From Sipunculus nudus (Eukaryota > Annelida > Sipuncula > Golfingiida > Sipunculidae), in contig CM049309.1 of NCBI GenBank assembly GCA_026874595.1, forward strand, positions 4,934,076 through 4,998,075: a stretch of DNA of 64,000 bases, in the 5' to 3' direction. Numbering within the stretch: position 1 is the first letter of the stretch; each line of letters begins with the position of its first letter. Positions 19,289 through 30,690 of the stretch are shown here, piece by piece. The notes under the pieces were generated by a model. That model did not search any database and was not told the origin of the DNA. It worked only from the letters and a program-made list of their open reading frames with translations. The position numbers were made by a program, and so were the translations under genes.

Positions 19289-20400
19289 TATCCAAGAGAT
19301 GATTTTAAAATGAATTGAAATTCTAGAGACAAAAAAGTGAACAAATTTGGTTTTACTTTACAGCAATTTTGCTGTTCTTTTGGAATTCATATTGTTAAAG
19401 GAGGATTTAATACTGATTAAAAGGGTGAATATACTTGCATAACACACTCAGGGCAGACTGTAGTTGATTACATAATTTTGAGTTCTTAATTATTTAAAAA
19501 TGTTAATTCCTTTTTCTGAAATTACTATGGGCCACAGATCATTTTCCTTTACATTGTAATATGAAGATGAAGCCAGGATTTAAACAAGTGTAAAGGAAAT
19601 TCGAAACTTCACCTTGGATCAAATTTAGGTTAAAATAAAAAACTTAAATATTATAAAATGCACATTTGAACATGTGTCAGTCTTTTTCAAAATTTTACAA
19701 ATACTGCTGGCATCAATGTAAATGAAGCAGTAATAGCAAAAATTTCAAAATGTTAATTTATAAAGTTACAGAAGAAATAACAAGCTATAACAAATTTAAA
19801 ATATGGCAGCTAAGTTGGTGGGATGAAGACTGTTGTAGAGCAAAAAAAGACTGCACTCACTCAGTATAGAAACAGGGGAACCAGATGATATGATCGACTA
19901 GAACAGTTGAAAAAATGAAAAGCTTCGGTATACAAACAAGTTGCCCATGGGCCATGACGCTCAACTGAATTCAAGGAGCATTGAACAATGGGCAAAAAGT
20001 CTCTCGGAGTCAAAATCATGAATTTTGCCAATAGCCCTTAGATATAGAATACAGTGACCTAAACCTACATTTTTTTTTACTCTTTTTTTTCTAGGTGTCT
20101 CAGATTATGAAATCGGTTTTCATCGTTACAAATATATTTCATTTCATCACAGACACCAATTTTATTTTTAAAGAATAATTTATTTATATACAAAACAGGC
20201 GATTTCAAAATAAATAATTTCATTGTCACTCCGGTAATGACAAATAAGTTCAAATTTAGATGTGAAATTTACAAATAACCCACTTAAGGACTAACATTAC
20301 ATAGGTATTAATTATTATTAACAGCAGTATATATAACAGAAGATCTCTGTTCTGATATCATATGATATAACATATTGTAAAAATTTATAATTACAATGGT
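19289..20400. repeat. AT-rich flank with a partial dispersed repeat
   Basis: At 19925-20075, ACAAACAAGTTGCCCATGGGCC and ATGACGCTCAACTGA mark the left end of the dispersed family also seen at 28765 and, inverted, at 52920. The rest is AT-rich with no gene seen. Confidence 0.5.
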
Positions 20401-20425
20401 AATGTGAGTACATGTAAAAAAAAAA

Positions 20426-23400
20426 TCATAGTACCTCGAAAAGTGGTTTCCACTTTTGCTCATGAATAGCACTTTTGTTTCTATTTTTTGCTACCTTTCT
20501 TTCCATTTGTTCTGTATTTTTAACATGCATAATGTACTTCTCAATGCACAGAGAAGTTGGACTCTCACGGGTTTTATAAATCACGTATTTATATATCAGG
20601 AGCAGCGTGTTCATAAGATTAACGTTTTCTTCACTTTCAACCCCTATAAATTACACTTGGACCAAGAGATGGCATAGTGATGTTCCTGTATCCGACCCAA
20701 GTTTTGATCTGCATATAAAACGTGATGGAAGTATGACATTCGCAAAATAAGTGCATGACGGATTCTTTTTTAATAAAAAAATACGAACATCTGTGTGTAT
20801 CAGATACTTCCCACACATGACGGATTCTTTTTTAATAAAAAAATACGAACATCTGTGTGTATCAGATACTTCCCACACATAAAGTTTTTCATTAACACCA
20901 AGTACATTATTAAGAATCCTGTATTGAAATTGTCTAAGATACATATCAAGCGTTGTGGAGTAAACATAGGCAGTTGCTCGTTTCCAATTAAAATGTTCAT
21001 ATCTATTAGTTATTTTCTTTTTTGCTATTGGTTCCGATGTTTTATTCGTAATGAGTTGATTATAAATATGCTTAAATGATATTTTGTGCAAGTCCCATAC
21101 ACTCTCTTTAAATGAAATTAAGTAAACTTGTGAAAGAGAGGCAGATATTCTGGTTTTACTGATATGCATTGTCCACTTTTTTGGGATTGCATTTTGCAAT
21201 GCTGCCCAATGCATAAAATACTTTTTATAATCATAAGTGTCAATAGATATAATATCTCTTAAATGCCTTTTTTCTCCTTTAACGTTATACAAATGATATA
21301 CGTATTTTATCCCTAAATTGTCAAAATATCGATAAAAGATTGTTTTACCTCCTACTGTAATTTATCTATTATTCCACAACTGTTAGGTACAAATTGTGTC
21401 CTCATTTTGAGGTTGTCCTTATGTCAATGGAATCCATAGTTCCAGGCAACGTTTATAGAAGTCTGAAAGTTCAATATCTTGGATTCCCGGGTCAAAGTTT
21501 CCACATATATTCTTTATTCCACCAATTTTTTTCAAATACACGTCAGGAATGATTGTGTGTTTGCCATTATTCCCACAGATTTACTTTACGATCCACATAA
21601 CTCTTTGTGATTCTACAATCGTTTTAAAATCTGGCAATTTTATACCTCTGTTTTCATAAGTATTAATAAAAGTGCTATACTTAATTTTTGGTTTTCTCCC
21701 ATTCCATATGAAATCCACCATACAGTCTTTAACTATTTTTATGAATTCTTTTGTCGGATCCAGTACATTTGTAACATATATAATTTTTGAAACACCCAAT
21801 GTTTTTATTATTGTATTCCGTCCATATATAGTCAAAGACCTTTGCTTCCACAGATTAAATATTGTTTGCATCTTCTCAGGGTTTCTATGGAAGTTCAGTG
21901 CATTTGACAGACGCCTATCAAAAGTATGATAGATCTCTAATATTTTGAGTGCGTCTTCATTCAGGTCTACCCATTTAAATTTATTTAATTCATTTTTATT
22001 ATAACCATTGTTGCTTATCCATGCAGCCTCACATTTGTTATAATTTAATTTGATATCTGAAATATTACAAAACGTCTCTAGTATTGAGCATAACGTAACC
22101 ATGGAGTCTATATCTCTAAGGAAATAAGTTGTATCGTCTGCAAAAATACATTGTTTAATTTTTTTTCCACTGATACTTATTCCTCTAATTGAAACGGACT
22201 CCCGTACCATTATTGCTAGTATTTCGACAGCCATTACAAATAGATAAGGGGCCAATGGGTCTCCCTGCCTTGTGCCCCTGGCTACCTTTATATATCCTGT
22301 CGTGTATTCGTTATTCATTATACAGCTTTCTGTATCATTGTGGAGGAGTTTGACCCATTTGATAAAGGACTCACCAAAACCGAATTTTTTCAACACAATA
22401 AACATATAATCATGACATATTGAATCGAAAGCGGCTGCGAAATCTACAGCGAACATTATATGTGGTTTGTTCTTTCTAATACAATAGTCTATTATATCAC
22501 AAATTCCTTCCATGGACGTATGCTGTTTGGTCATCATTAATTAGGTCCGGCAATACAGCTTTTAGACGATTAGCTAATACTTTACTGATAATTTTACAAT
22601 TAACATTCAGCAAACTAATTGGTCTCCATGAAGATAACAATCTATTGTCTTTCCCAGGCTTTTCTATTAAGGTAACTACAGCTTGTCTTTGACTAGTTGT
22701 AAGTCCCCCTTCATCAAAGCATATATTGAAACATCTGACTAGATCTTCCCCAATCAGGTCGAAAAATTTTATGTAAAATTCTTTTGGTTAAACATCATTC
22801 CCGGGGGTTTTGTTATTTTTCATTTGTTTCAGTGCATTTAAAATCTCTTCCTTTGTTATATTTCCCTCACAGATGGCAGCTTCATCTTCCGACATGTGGG
22901 GAATGTTCATTTTTGATAAAACATTTAAACACTCTATGCTAGTAACACTACTACCGCTTTTGTATTTACCTTCGAAATATAACTTTATTTCTTTCATTAT
23001 TGACTTTAGATCTGTTATTTCTTGTCCATTAACCATCAATGTTCTTATAGTTGATTTCTTTTTATTCCTTTGTTCCAGATTTAAAAAGTATTTTGTGTTG
23101 CGATCTCCTTCTTCATACCAGATTACTCTAGATCTAATAATTGCACCTTCCGTAATTTTTTCATAATATTTTTCCAATTCCTCACGAGCTTTATCAAATT
23201 CTTCCCTACTTTCTTTGTTGATAATCGAAATATTATTTTTTTGCCTTTTCGACCTTTTTCTCTAGATCTTCCATCCTTTGTCTCTCCGTTTTCCTTATTT
23301 GTTTAGAAAAATAAAGTGAGAATTTTTTGATTTTATATTTCATATATTCCCACCACAGTTTTTCATTCATTTTGTTTTTATAGTCTTCTTTCCATGATTT

Positions 23401-24231
23401 TATTTTCTCTCTCAATATTGAGTGATAATTTGTGTTGTCTAAAGGGATATGTTAAGTTTCCAATGTGACGGACCGTGTTTAGCATTATGAACAGATTTAA
23501 TATTACATATCACCGCTGCGTGATCCGTTGCAACAGCATTTATAATATTAACTTCGCTTATTTGGCTATTCAATTCACTGGATACTAAAATAGTATCTAA
23601 TCTTCGCTGCACGAATGGATTCATACTCCGCCAGGTAAAGTCTCGGGTAAAGGGTTTCCTTATTCTCCATATATCCAATAGATCATGTGTTTCCATAATG
23701 GCTGAAACTGCATCGATAGATTTGAATTTCGGACGATAGTTACCACCATCTGTATCAATATATGAAAAACAGAAATTAAAATCACCACCCCAAATTATCC
23801 AACTCCCTGTTTCTACAAACAAAGCAGGAATTTTAGAAGATAAGTTTTGAAAGTATTTTACTTGTTCTTTTTCTGTATTCGGAGCATATGTGTTAATAAA
23901 TGCAAAAGGGGAATCTTGAACTAATGCTTGCATGACAATAATTCTACCATCATTATCTGTTTCAATTCTAATATCTGATATCGCTATATCATTGCCCACT
24001 AATATTAATACTCCTTTTGACTGATGTGTATACCGTGAGAAAAAAAACTTAAACCCTGCCAGTCTTTACACCAGGTTATCTCATCTTGTTTTAAACTGTG
24101 AACTTCTTGCAGAAATATTATACTGTTTCTTAACTATGATCAAGTAGCCATTTAAAGATTTTGATTTTTTTCTTGTACTCACGTAATCCTCTTACATTCA
24201 GAGTCAAAACTGAAAAATTAACCTCTGTCAT
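20426..24231 (-). pseudogene. LINE ORF2 (endonuclease-reverse transcriptase), multiply disrupted
   Basis: ATG at 24231 gives MTEVNFSVLTLNVRGL, the start of an L1-type endonuclease. IIFLQEVHS carries the catalytic Glu, and the blocks AFINTYAPN, WGGDFNF and TDHAAVICN follow (last part at 23439-23999). The reverse transcriptase shows SWRPISLLNVNCKIISKVLA, then AVDFAAAFDS (first catalytic Asp), GTRQGDPLAPYLF and FADDTTYF (catalytic Asp pair) at 21581-22770. The C-terminal segment (20426-21292) keeps WDLHKISFKHIYNQL and a Cys/His pattern split by a 62-bp duplication. Disruptions include a stop near 24130, a shift near 23430, an in-frame TAA near 22788 and a shift near 22515. Confidence 0.88.
20757..20881. 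repeat. 62-bp tandem duplication inside LINE ORF2
   Basis: The block starting GATTCTTTTTTAATA at 20761 recurs at 20823, with about 62 bp per copy and no visible difference between copies. Because 62 is not a multiple of three, it breaks the reading frame in the C-terminal Cys/His region. Identity of the copies points to a recent event. Confidence 0.9.
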
Positions 24232-24658
24232 TAACAAGATTAGTTTTCAGTAAGTTCTTTTGCATAAATTTTGTTAGTCCTTTCAGAAACGGTACGTTGA
24301 AAAATATCGAATGATATCTAACGTTTTGGAAGGGTGCTGCTGTATACATATTGGCGCTCAATAGAATAGATATTCACTAGTGTTTTGGTGAATTAGACAA
24401 AAAAAATCTTATAATTGAGGGACGACTCAGCCCCGCTTTATATTACCACAAATAAAATGGTTTTACTGTTGAATGTAAATTTGATGATAATGTCACAGTG
24501 TAGTGTTATTCGTATTTCTTTTTTTTTGTATAAATTAATGTTATAAAACTAAGAATATTCAAGTGAATAGAAAATATACCTAATCAAGTCAAATGATATG
24601 CTTATATTTATAAGTAATAATTAGGATGATTGGACGTCCAACCTACATTCCTTCCCGC

Positions 24659-24717
24659 CGTGCGGTTGCAATGCCTGTCTCTCAGCACTGACACTCAGTG
24701 AGAGAGCAAGCCGCACG
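24659..24717 (-). other. two-part hairpin between LINE ORF1 and ORF2
   Basis: CGTGCGGTTGC at 24659-24669 pairs with GCAAGCCGCACG at 24706-24717 (one bulge), and TCTCTCAG...CTGA pairs with TCAGTGAGAGA in between. It lies between the end of ORF1 and the ORF2 start codon of the minus-strand LINE. Confidence 0.6.
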
Positions 24718-24929
24718 GACCGGTTACAGTGTGATAACATGTTTAACCCCTAATTTATAACATCTACGATATATGCATGGATATATATATGTAATAAATG
24801 TAAATCGATGGACCCCAAAAAAAGATATGTCCTGAAATTATTTTTCCACCGTGTGAACAGACTCTGGAGTGGACGCCATCTGTGGGGTGTTTTTAACAAT
24901 TTCAAAATACAATTGAGGTGGATTTTGCG

Positions 24930-25764
24930 TCAGCTCTTCGGACCATTGTTGGAGATCTTGGGGGTTCTGATGAAGACCACCCCGTCCCTGGTCCAACAGT
25001 CGTTGATCCGATTTTCGCGTTTTAATCGTAGTGCTGACTGAAACATGCCTAGTCGGGTACGAGTCAGATCCTCGTTCACATAGAGTCCCCTGGCTTTATT
25101 ACCTGCCATTTTCAGTTTGGATTTAGCTTTCATGACTAAGTCCTTTGTTTTATGTGAAAGGAATTTCACTAAGATTGGTCTGGGCTTACCCGATCCCTGT
25201 TGTCGTCCAACTCGGTGACTGCACTCAATGTCGTCGCCACTGATTGTTACCCCCATCAGTTCTTTCGCCATGCTGACCACCATTTCCTCCGTGTTTTCTT
25301 CTTTCTCCTCCATCCACATATTATGTATTCTTGCTGAATTAACTCTAGAATACTGCTGTTGTTGGTCCAATTCCCTTTTCAAATCACACACCGATTTTTC
25401 TGAGTGTACAATACGCATTGACAAATCTGCGAGCTTTTGTTCATACACTTCTAATTTTTGATCCACTGCCGTATCGATAATGTTTTTCAGGATTGTTTGA
25501 ACAGATCGCGAAGTTAAGGCATTTGTGAAATATAATGTGAATTTATCAGAGTCATCAATGACGATGGGGGTAGGATTATCTTTAAATTCTAGACATAGCC
25601 AGTGGAAAGTCATCAGAGGAGTCAGAAGAATTCATGTTACTTCGTTTAGTATTCTTGTTATTGGCAGAGGAAGTCTCCGGAGATTCACTCAATATTCTCT
25701 TTTTATCACGACCCGATTCGGATTGCTTTGCTTTTGGAGGCATTCCTAAAATTTGAGGAGCCAA
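24930..25764 (-). pseudogene. LINE ORF1 (RNA-binding chaperone-like), frameshifted
   Basis: The start is MAPQILGMPPKAKQSESGRD, a Lys/Ser-rich N-terminus. A 1-nt shift occurs near 25590, after which the frame continues with a coiled coil (VYEQKLADLSMRIVHSEKSV). An RRM/C-terminal domain of L1 ORF1 type follows (ECSHRVGRQQ, PRPILVKFLSHKTKDLVM, RLGMFQSALRLKRE, DGVVFIRT). In L1-like elements this protein coats the RNA in trimers. The reading stops at 24930-24932; an open alternative frame runs on to about 24815. Confidence 0.8.
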
Positions 25765-26045
25765 GAAGTTGAATATTTAGTTAGTTTAAATTTTATTCAT
25801 GGAAAATGTCCTTGACCTATTGTTAACACAAAAGAAATTGACTGTCAACTCGAAGTGACATTTTCTTTTTCAGTTTTCTTCACTTTAATCCAGAACTGGA
25901 ACACGAGAGTTGCACTGTCTATTGTGTGTAACTTTTACATTCATTTACTGTAACACCTGACGAATCTCAAATTCATTAACTCTTCACAATCATTAATAAA
26001 AGCGGAGCTGGTCCTACCTGGCCTTACTCGATCAGCGCCATCTAG

Positions 26046-26529
26046 TGGATCGCCTTAACCTATAACGAGCTACCATTTATGCCCTCCTGACTAATTCAGT
26101 GTTAAAATCAAGTTCTTTCACACAGCTTGTAAAAAATGGGTCAGAGTGAAATTTCAGGTTTCCATGGAGATTTTTTAAGGACCTCCCTGAAAGTCATGTA
26201 TGAAGATTTTAGGCCAAATGGATACAATTTATGCCCCACCTGACTCACTTGGGGCTTAAAAATCATGTTTTCTCCCCTAATTTGCAAAATTTAGTTAACC
26301 ATAACCTAATTTCAAATTTCCAAGGATATTTTTCATAGTACTCTAAGGATGTCAGGTAAGAAGATTCTAGGTCCAACATTCATGATTTGCGCCCTGTTAA
26401 TGGACAACTGCTTAATTTGAAGTTCTAAAAAATAGACATAAAAATGTGTTAAAAAAATCAAAACTAGAACGGCTCTGTTTGTGCAGTGCAAAACAGATAT
26501 ATGTTTCCCCCTATGGGTCATCCCAAAAA
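26046..26529 (+). repeat. dispersed repeat related to the 27300-29660 array
   Basis: Carries the repeat phrases CATGGAGATTTTTTAAGGACCTCCCTG, AAGATTTTAGGCCAAATGG, GCCCTG and AATTTCAGGTTTCC, which recur many times downstream. No gene is visible. Confidence 0.6.
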
Positions 26530-27165
26530 ATTAGGGGTAAAATATGCAATATCTCAAAATAATGATTCTAGATCTCAGCAGATTAGACCTTGAAGGTCAA
26601 GGTCACCGCTTTTCCGATAGCTTGGTAGTAACAATCGGTGTACCAAATTTGAGGACAAAATTGGAAATACCTCAAAAGTTATGAGATTCATAAAATGTTA
26701 CATTTCGGCAATTTAACCTTGAAGAGAAAGGTCAAGGTCACCAGGTTTTTAACTTATCCGAGAACATGGTAGGAACAATTGGTGTACCAAACTTGAGGAC
26801 AAAATGTGGGATACTTCAAAAGGTATGGGCTTCACAAAAATGTCATATGTCTGCCGATTTGACCTTGAAGATGAAGGTCAAGGTCACTTTTTTTAACTTT
26901 TCCTTGATTTTATTTGGAACAATTGCTGTAAAAAATTTGAGGAAAAATGTTTAATACTTCAAAAGTTATTGGGTTAAAAAAATTTTACATATTGGCAGAT
27001 TTGACCTTGACGATGAAGACCAAGGTCACTGGTTTTAAAACTCCTCCGAGATTTTGGTATGAACAAATGAGTGTTTATAAATTTCGGCAGAAAATATGCA
27101 GCCCTTTAAAAGTTATCTCCTTCACAAGATATCCTACAGATGAGGATGATGATGACAGATGATGG
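26530..27165 (+). repeat. tandem repeat of about 140 bp with a TCAAGGTCA site per unit
   Basis: Four units read approximately GGAACAATTGGTGTACCAAA, TTGAGGACAAAAT, TACTTCAAAAGTTAT, TTGACCTTGA and AAGGTCAAGGTCAC. The last block falls at 26597-26605, 26732-26740, 26878-26886 and, as CCAAGGTCA, 27020-27029. Spacing is about 135-145 bp. TCAAGGTCA is the known half-site for ERR/SF-1-type nuclear receptors; here it is part of the repeat unit. Confidence 0.8.
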
Positions 27166-29680
27166 CACTGAAAACAACATGCCTCATGGTCTGATGGTGG
27201 GGGGGGGGGGGTGCCATCAGTCTACAGGAACCAATGAAGCACTCAATGATCAAAAAGCATGCAAAGAATAGCAGCAATGCATTAGTTATTCATATATAGA
27301 AGCTTTTGTATCACATTTTTAATTATTCTGGGGGTGCTTATGAGCCCCATTGCTCAGAGGATGTGGGTAACAGAGACCTAATTTCAGGTTTCAATAAAGA
27401 CTTCTAATGAACCTCCCTGGTTGTCAAGTTAGAAGATTCTAGGTCAAACATAACGATTTGTGCCTTGTTGACAGATGACTGCTTCATTTGAAGGTCTCTA
27501 AAATACAGAAAAAATCGTGAGAAATCGAAAAATACAGGTGGCGCCATCAGTCTACAGGAACTGATATAGCACTCCATTATCAAAAAGCATGCAAAGAAGC
27601 ATAGCAATCAATGCATTAGTTATTCAAATACAAAAGCTTTTGTATCACATTTTTTATTATTCTGGGGGTACTTACGAGCCCGATAGCTCGGAGGATATGG
27701 GAAACAGAGACCTAATTTCAGGTATCCATGAGGACTTTTTTATGGACCTCTTTAGATTATAAGTTAGAAGATTCCAGGTAAACAGTGTTTTGAGCCCTGT
27801 TAACAGATGATGCTTTATTTGAATGGTCTCAAATATAGAAAAAAAAAATGCGTGAAAATTTGAAAAAAATTCAGGTGGCGCCACCACCCTGCAGGAACTA
27901 AAGAAACGGTTCATGATCAGTATTCATGCAAAAAATCATTGTGATCAATCCATTAGTTATTCAGATACTGGAGCGTTTGTATCAATTTTTTAAATTGTTC
28001 TGAGGGGTACTTATGAGCCCCATAGCTCCAAGAATATGGTTAACAGAGACCTAATTTCACATTTACACAGAGACTTTTCATGGACCTCCCTTGATGTCAA
28101 GTTAGAAGATTCCAAATCCAGAGTTCACGATTGGTGCCTTGTTTGAAGATCTCGAAAATAGAGAAAAAAAAATCGTAAAAATAAGAAAAAAAAAACAGGT
28201 GGCGTCACTAGTTTTAAGGAACTGATGGAACACTCCATGATCAATATTCATGCAAAGAATTATGGTTATCAATGCAGTAGTTATTCGGATACTTGAGCTT
28301 ATGTATCATTTTTTTTTTATTTTTCAGGTGTACTTACGAGACCCATAGCTCCGGGAATATGGGTAACAGAGACCTAATTTCAGGTTTCAAAGGAGATTTT
28401 TCATGGACCTCCCAGGATGCCAAGTGAGAAGATTTCAGGTCCAGCGGCTACGATTTGTGCCCTGTTAACGGACGGCCAGACGGACGACGGACAAAGAGTG
28501 ATCGCTTTAGCTCAGATGACTTTCAGTCAGCTGAGCTTTAAAGGAAATTAACAGAGAAAACACCTCCAAGAAAACTTTACAAATAAATATATCATTTACA
28601 TTTGGAAATATGTTCGAAATTATAAAAGACATATTGAACTACTAGTATCCAACATCGAACCAAATCAGTGATATTTCTATTTTACAGATCTGCTAAACAA
28701 CTGTCTTAAAGAGATTACTGATGATATAAGGGATGGTTTTAATGAAATATAGAAAGAAACTATGATAAACAAGTGACCCATGGGTCATGACGCTCAGCTG
28801 ACTGACATGTTGACAATATGACCTCGTACAGGCAACAAATTAAGATAATGTAGGTGGCATCATAGTTCATGCATATTAGCTCAAATTTGATGACAATCCA
28901 TCCAGCCGTTCCTGAGGAATCTTGCAATTTTACCTGCATTTTGCATATTTTCTGGGGTGCTCAAACATGCCCCGTAACTCTGAGAATATATGTCACTGTG
29001 ACCTAATTTCAGGTTTCTGAAGAGAACCTTTGAGGAAATCTCAGGATGTCAAGATTCTAGGTCCAATGGTTATGATTTGTGCCTTACTTTGGTATCAAAT
29101 TTTCAGTTATTCTGGAGGGAGCTTAAAAGCTCCATAGCTTGGAGAATATGGGTAACAGAGACCTTATTTCAGGTTTCCAAGAAGACTTTTCATGGACCTT
29201 CCTGGATGTCAAGTTAGAAGATTCTGAGTACAGTGGTTATGAATTGTGCCCTGTTAACAGAAGACTTTATCTTTAAAGGTTTCAATAGTATGGAAAAAAC
29301 ATTCTTTAAAAATGTTTAAAAGTCCAGATGGCACCACAAGTCTGCAAAAATGAATATAGACCCCATGATCAATATGCATGCAAAGAATGATGGTGATCAA
29401 TGCATTTTTGTATAGATAACTGAGCTTTTTTATCAAATTCTTAATATTTCGGCCACAATTTCTGAGCCAAATAGCTTCGAGGATATGGGAAACAGAGACC
29501 TATAGTTTCTAGTTTCTATGGAGACTTTTCATGGACCTCCCTTGATGTCAAGCTGGAAGGTCAAGTGATTACGATCTGTGCTCTGTTAACAGAAGACCAC
29601 ATCATTAGAGGTCTCAGGAATAAAGGAAACTAGAATATCAGCAGAAGCTGACAAAAGCCCTCAACCAAAATAACATTGTT
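27166..29680 (+). repeat. tandem repeat array of about 320-330 bp, with GGTGGCGCCACC
   Basis: Units recur near 27360, 27700, 28040, 28365, 29160 and 29490. Each holds GTAACAGAGACCTAATTTCA, TTTCATGGACCTCCCTGGATG, AGTTAGAAGATTC, GTGCCCTGTTAACAGA, CAGGTGGCGCCACC, a CATGATCAATATTCATGCAA block and TTAGTTATTCAGATAC. One sub-array ends at 28540 in GGACGGCCAGACGGACGACGG and GCTCAGATGACTTTCAGTCAGCTGAGC. A new copy starts at 28768 with AAACAAGTGACCCATGGGTCATGACGCTCAGCTGA. No coding sequence. Confidence 0.8.
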
Positions 29681-29899
29681 TAAAGGTGGTAACAGTTACA
29701 AGTATGAAAGTATTTGTTCTCACATGGATGCATATCTGTACATGTCTCAGTTATAAATTTAAACTGGAGAGGTATGTAGTACCTATGCAAGTATGGTAAG
29801 ACCGATCTCTTGCAGTTATTAGAGATCATCATGGCATATCATTATACCATGTCCGTTACTTTTTTTATTGATGAATATTCTAAAAAAAAAAGAATAAGT

Positions 29900-30525
29900 C
29901 TTACTGTAAATGAATTTTTATTAATGAAGATCTAACCAATATTATGACCTTGATGTTTGCTGATGACATTGATAACTTTGATGACGAGATACAGTTGGCA
30001 GACTTCAAAATAAAATTTACCATCAAGATTCATGTAAGAATATGGAATGAAAATGAATATAGATAAAACCAAAAAAATAAATAGTATTCAGGAGTTGGAT
30101 TACAGGATATTGAAAATAGTACTTGTACAACAGAAAAATAGATGTAGTTTCCTATTACAAATATTTCGGAATTATTGTTACATCCAAATTATCATGGACA
30201 AGAGCACATCAGAAACAGACAAGGCAAGCTAACAAAGCTATAAATCTTATCAAGAACTTTAATAAAAATATGAAAATTTAACAGTTACTCAACCTTTTAC
30301 ATTATTTGATATTATGGTCACCCCAACCATGATGTATGGATTTTGGGTCATTTATTATGTTCATTCTTGTAGTAAATTATGCATTCGCTCAATCACAGAT
30401 TAGCTATAGAATCAGGGAGCCACAAAGGATTAGACAGAGGAAAGAATCTGTATACACTGTTATCGACATGGTTACAGTATTTCAGAAGACGGTCACTTTA
30501 TGTTAGAATGTCCATTATACAATGA

Positions 30526-30595
<70 letters not shown>

Positions 30596-30690
30596 CTGTC
30601 CCAACCTCATGAATATAATTTCCAAAGAACATTTAATTATCTAATTTGGAAAATCAATAAGAAATTTCAAATTTAGCATCTTTATTTATT
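29900..30690 (+). pseudogene. 3' fragment of a LINE reverse transcriptase, disrupted
   Basis: Reading across frames shows MFADDID (catalytic FADD box) near 29953 and NENEYR/MNIDKTKKI near 30050. YKYFGIIVTSKLSWTRAH and TRQANKAINLIKNFNKNM fall at 30158-30280, then FDIMVTPTMMYGF. ISEDGHFMLECPLYND lies near 30480-30528, the last being the C-terminal Cys/His motif region of CR1/L2/Jockey-type LINEs. An (AT)n tract interrupts it at 30531-30588, and FNYLIWKINKKFQI follows. It is a decayed fragment with several shifts. Confidence 0.7.

Larger units (their letters stand above)
20400..26045 (-). mobile_element. near full-length, inactive L1/Tx1-type LINE
   Basis: On the minus strand this reads 5' leader (about 26045-25765), ORF1 (25764 to about 24815), an inter-ORF segment with a hairpin (24232-24814), ORF2 (24231-20426) and a short 3' tail. 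ORF2 has an APE-type endonuclease, a reverse transcriptase and a C-terminal Cys/His segment. Both ORFs have several frameshifts and stops, and ORF2 has a 62-bp tandem duplication, so it cannot move by itself. Exact ends and target duplication were not found. Confidence 0.88.
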
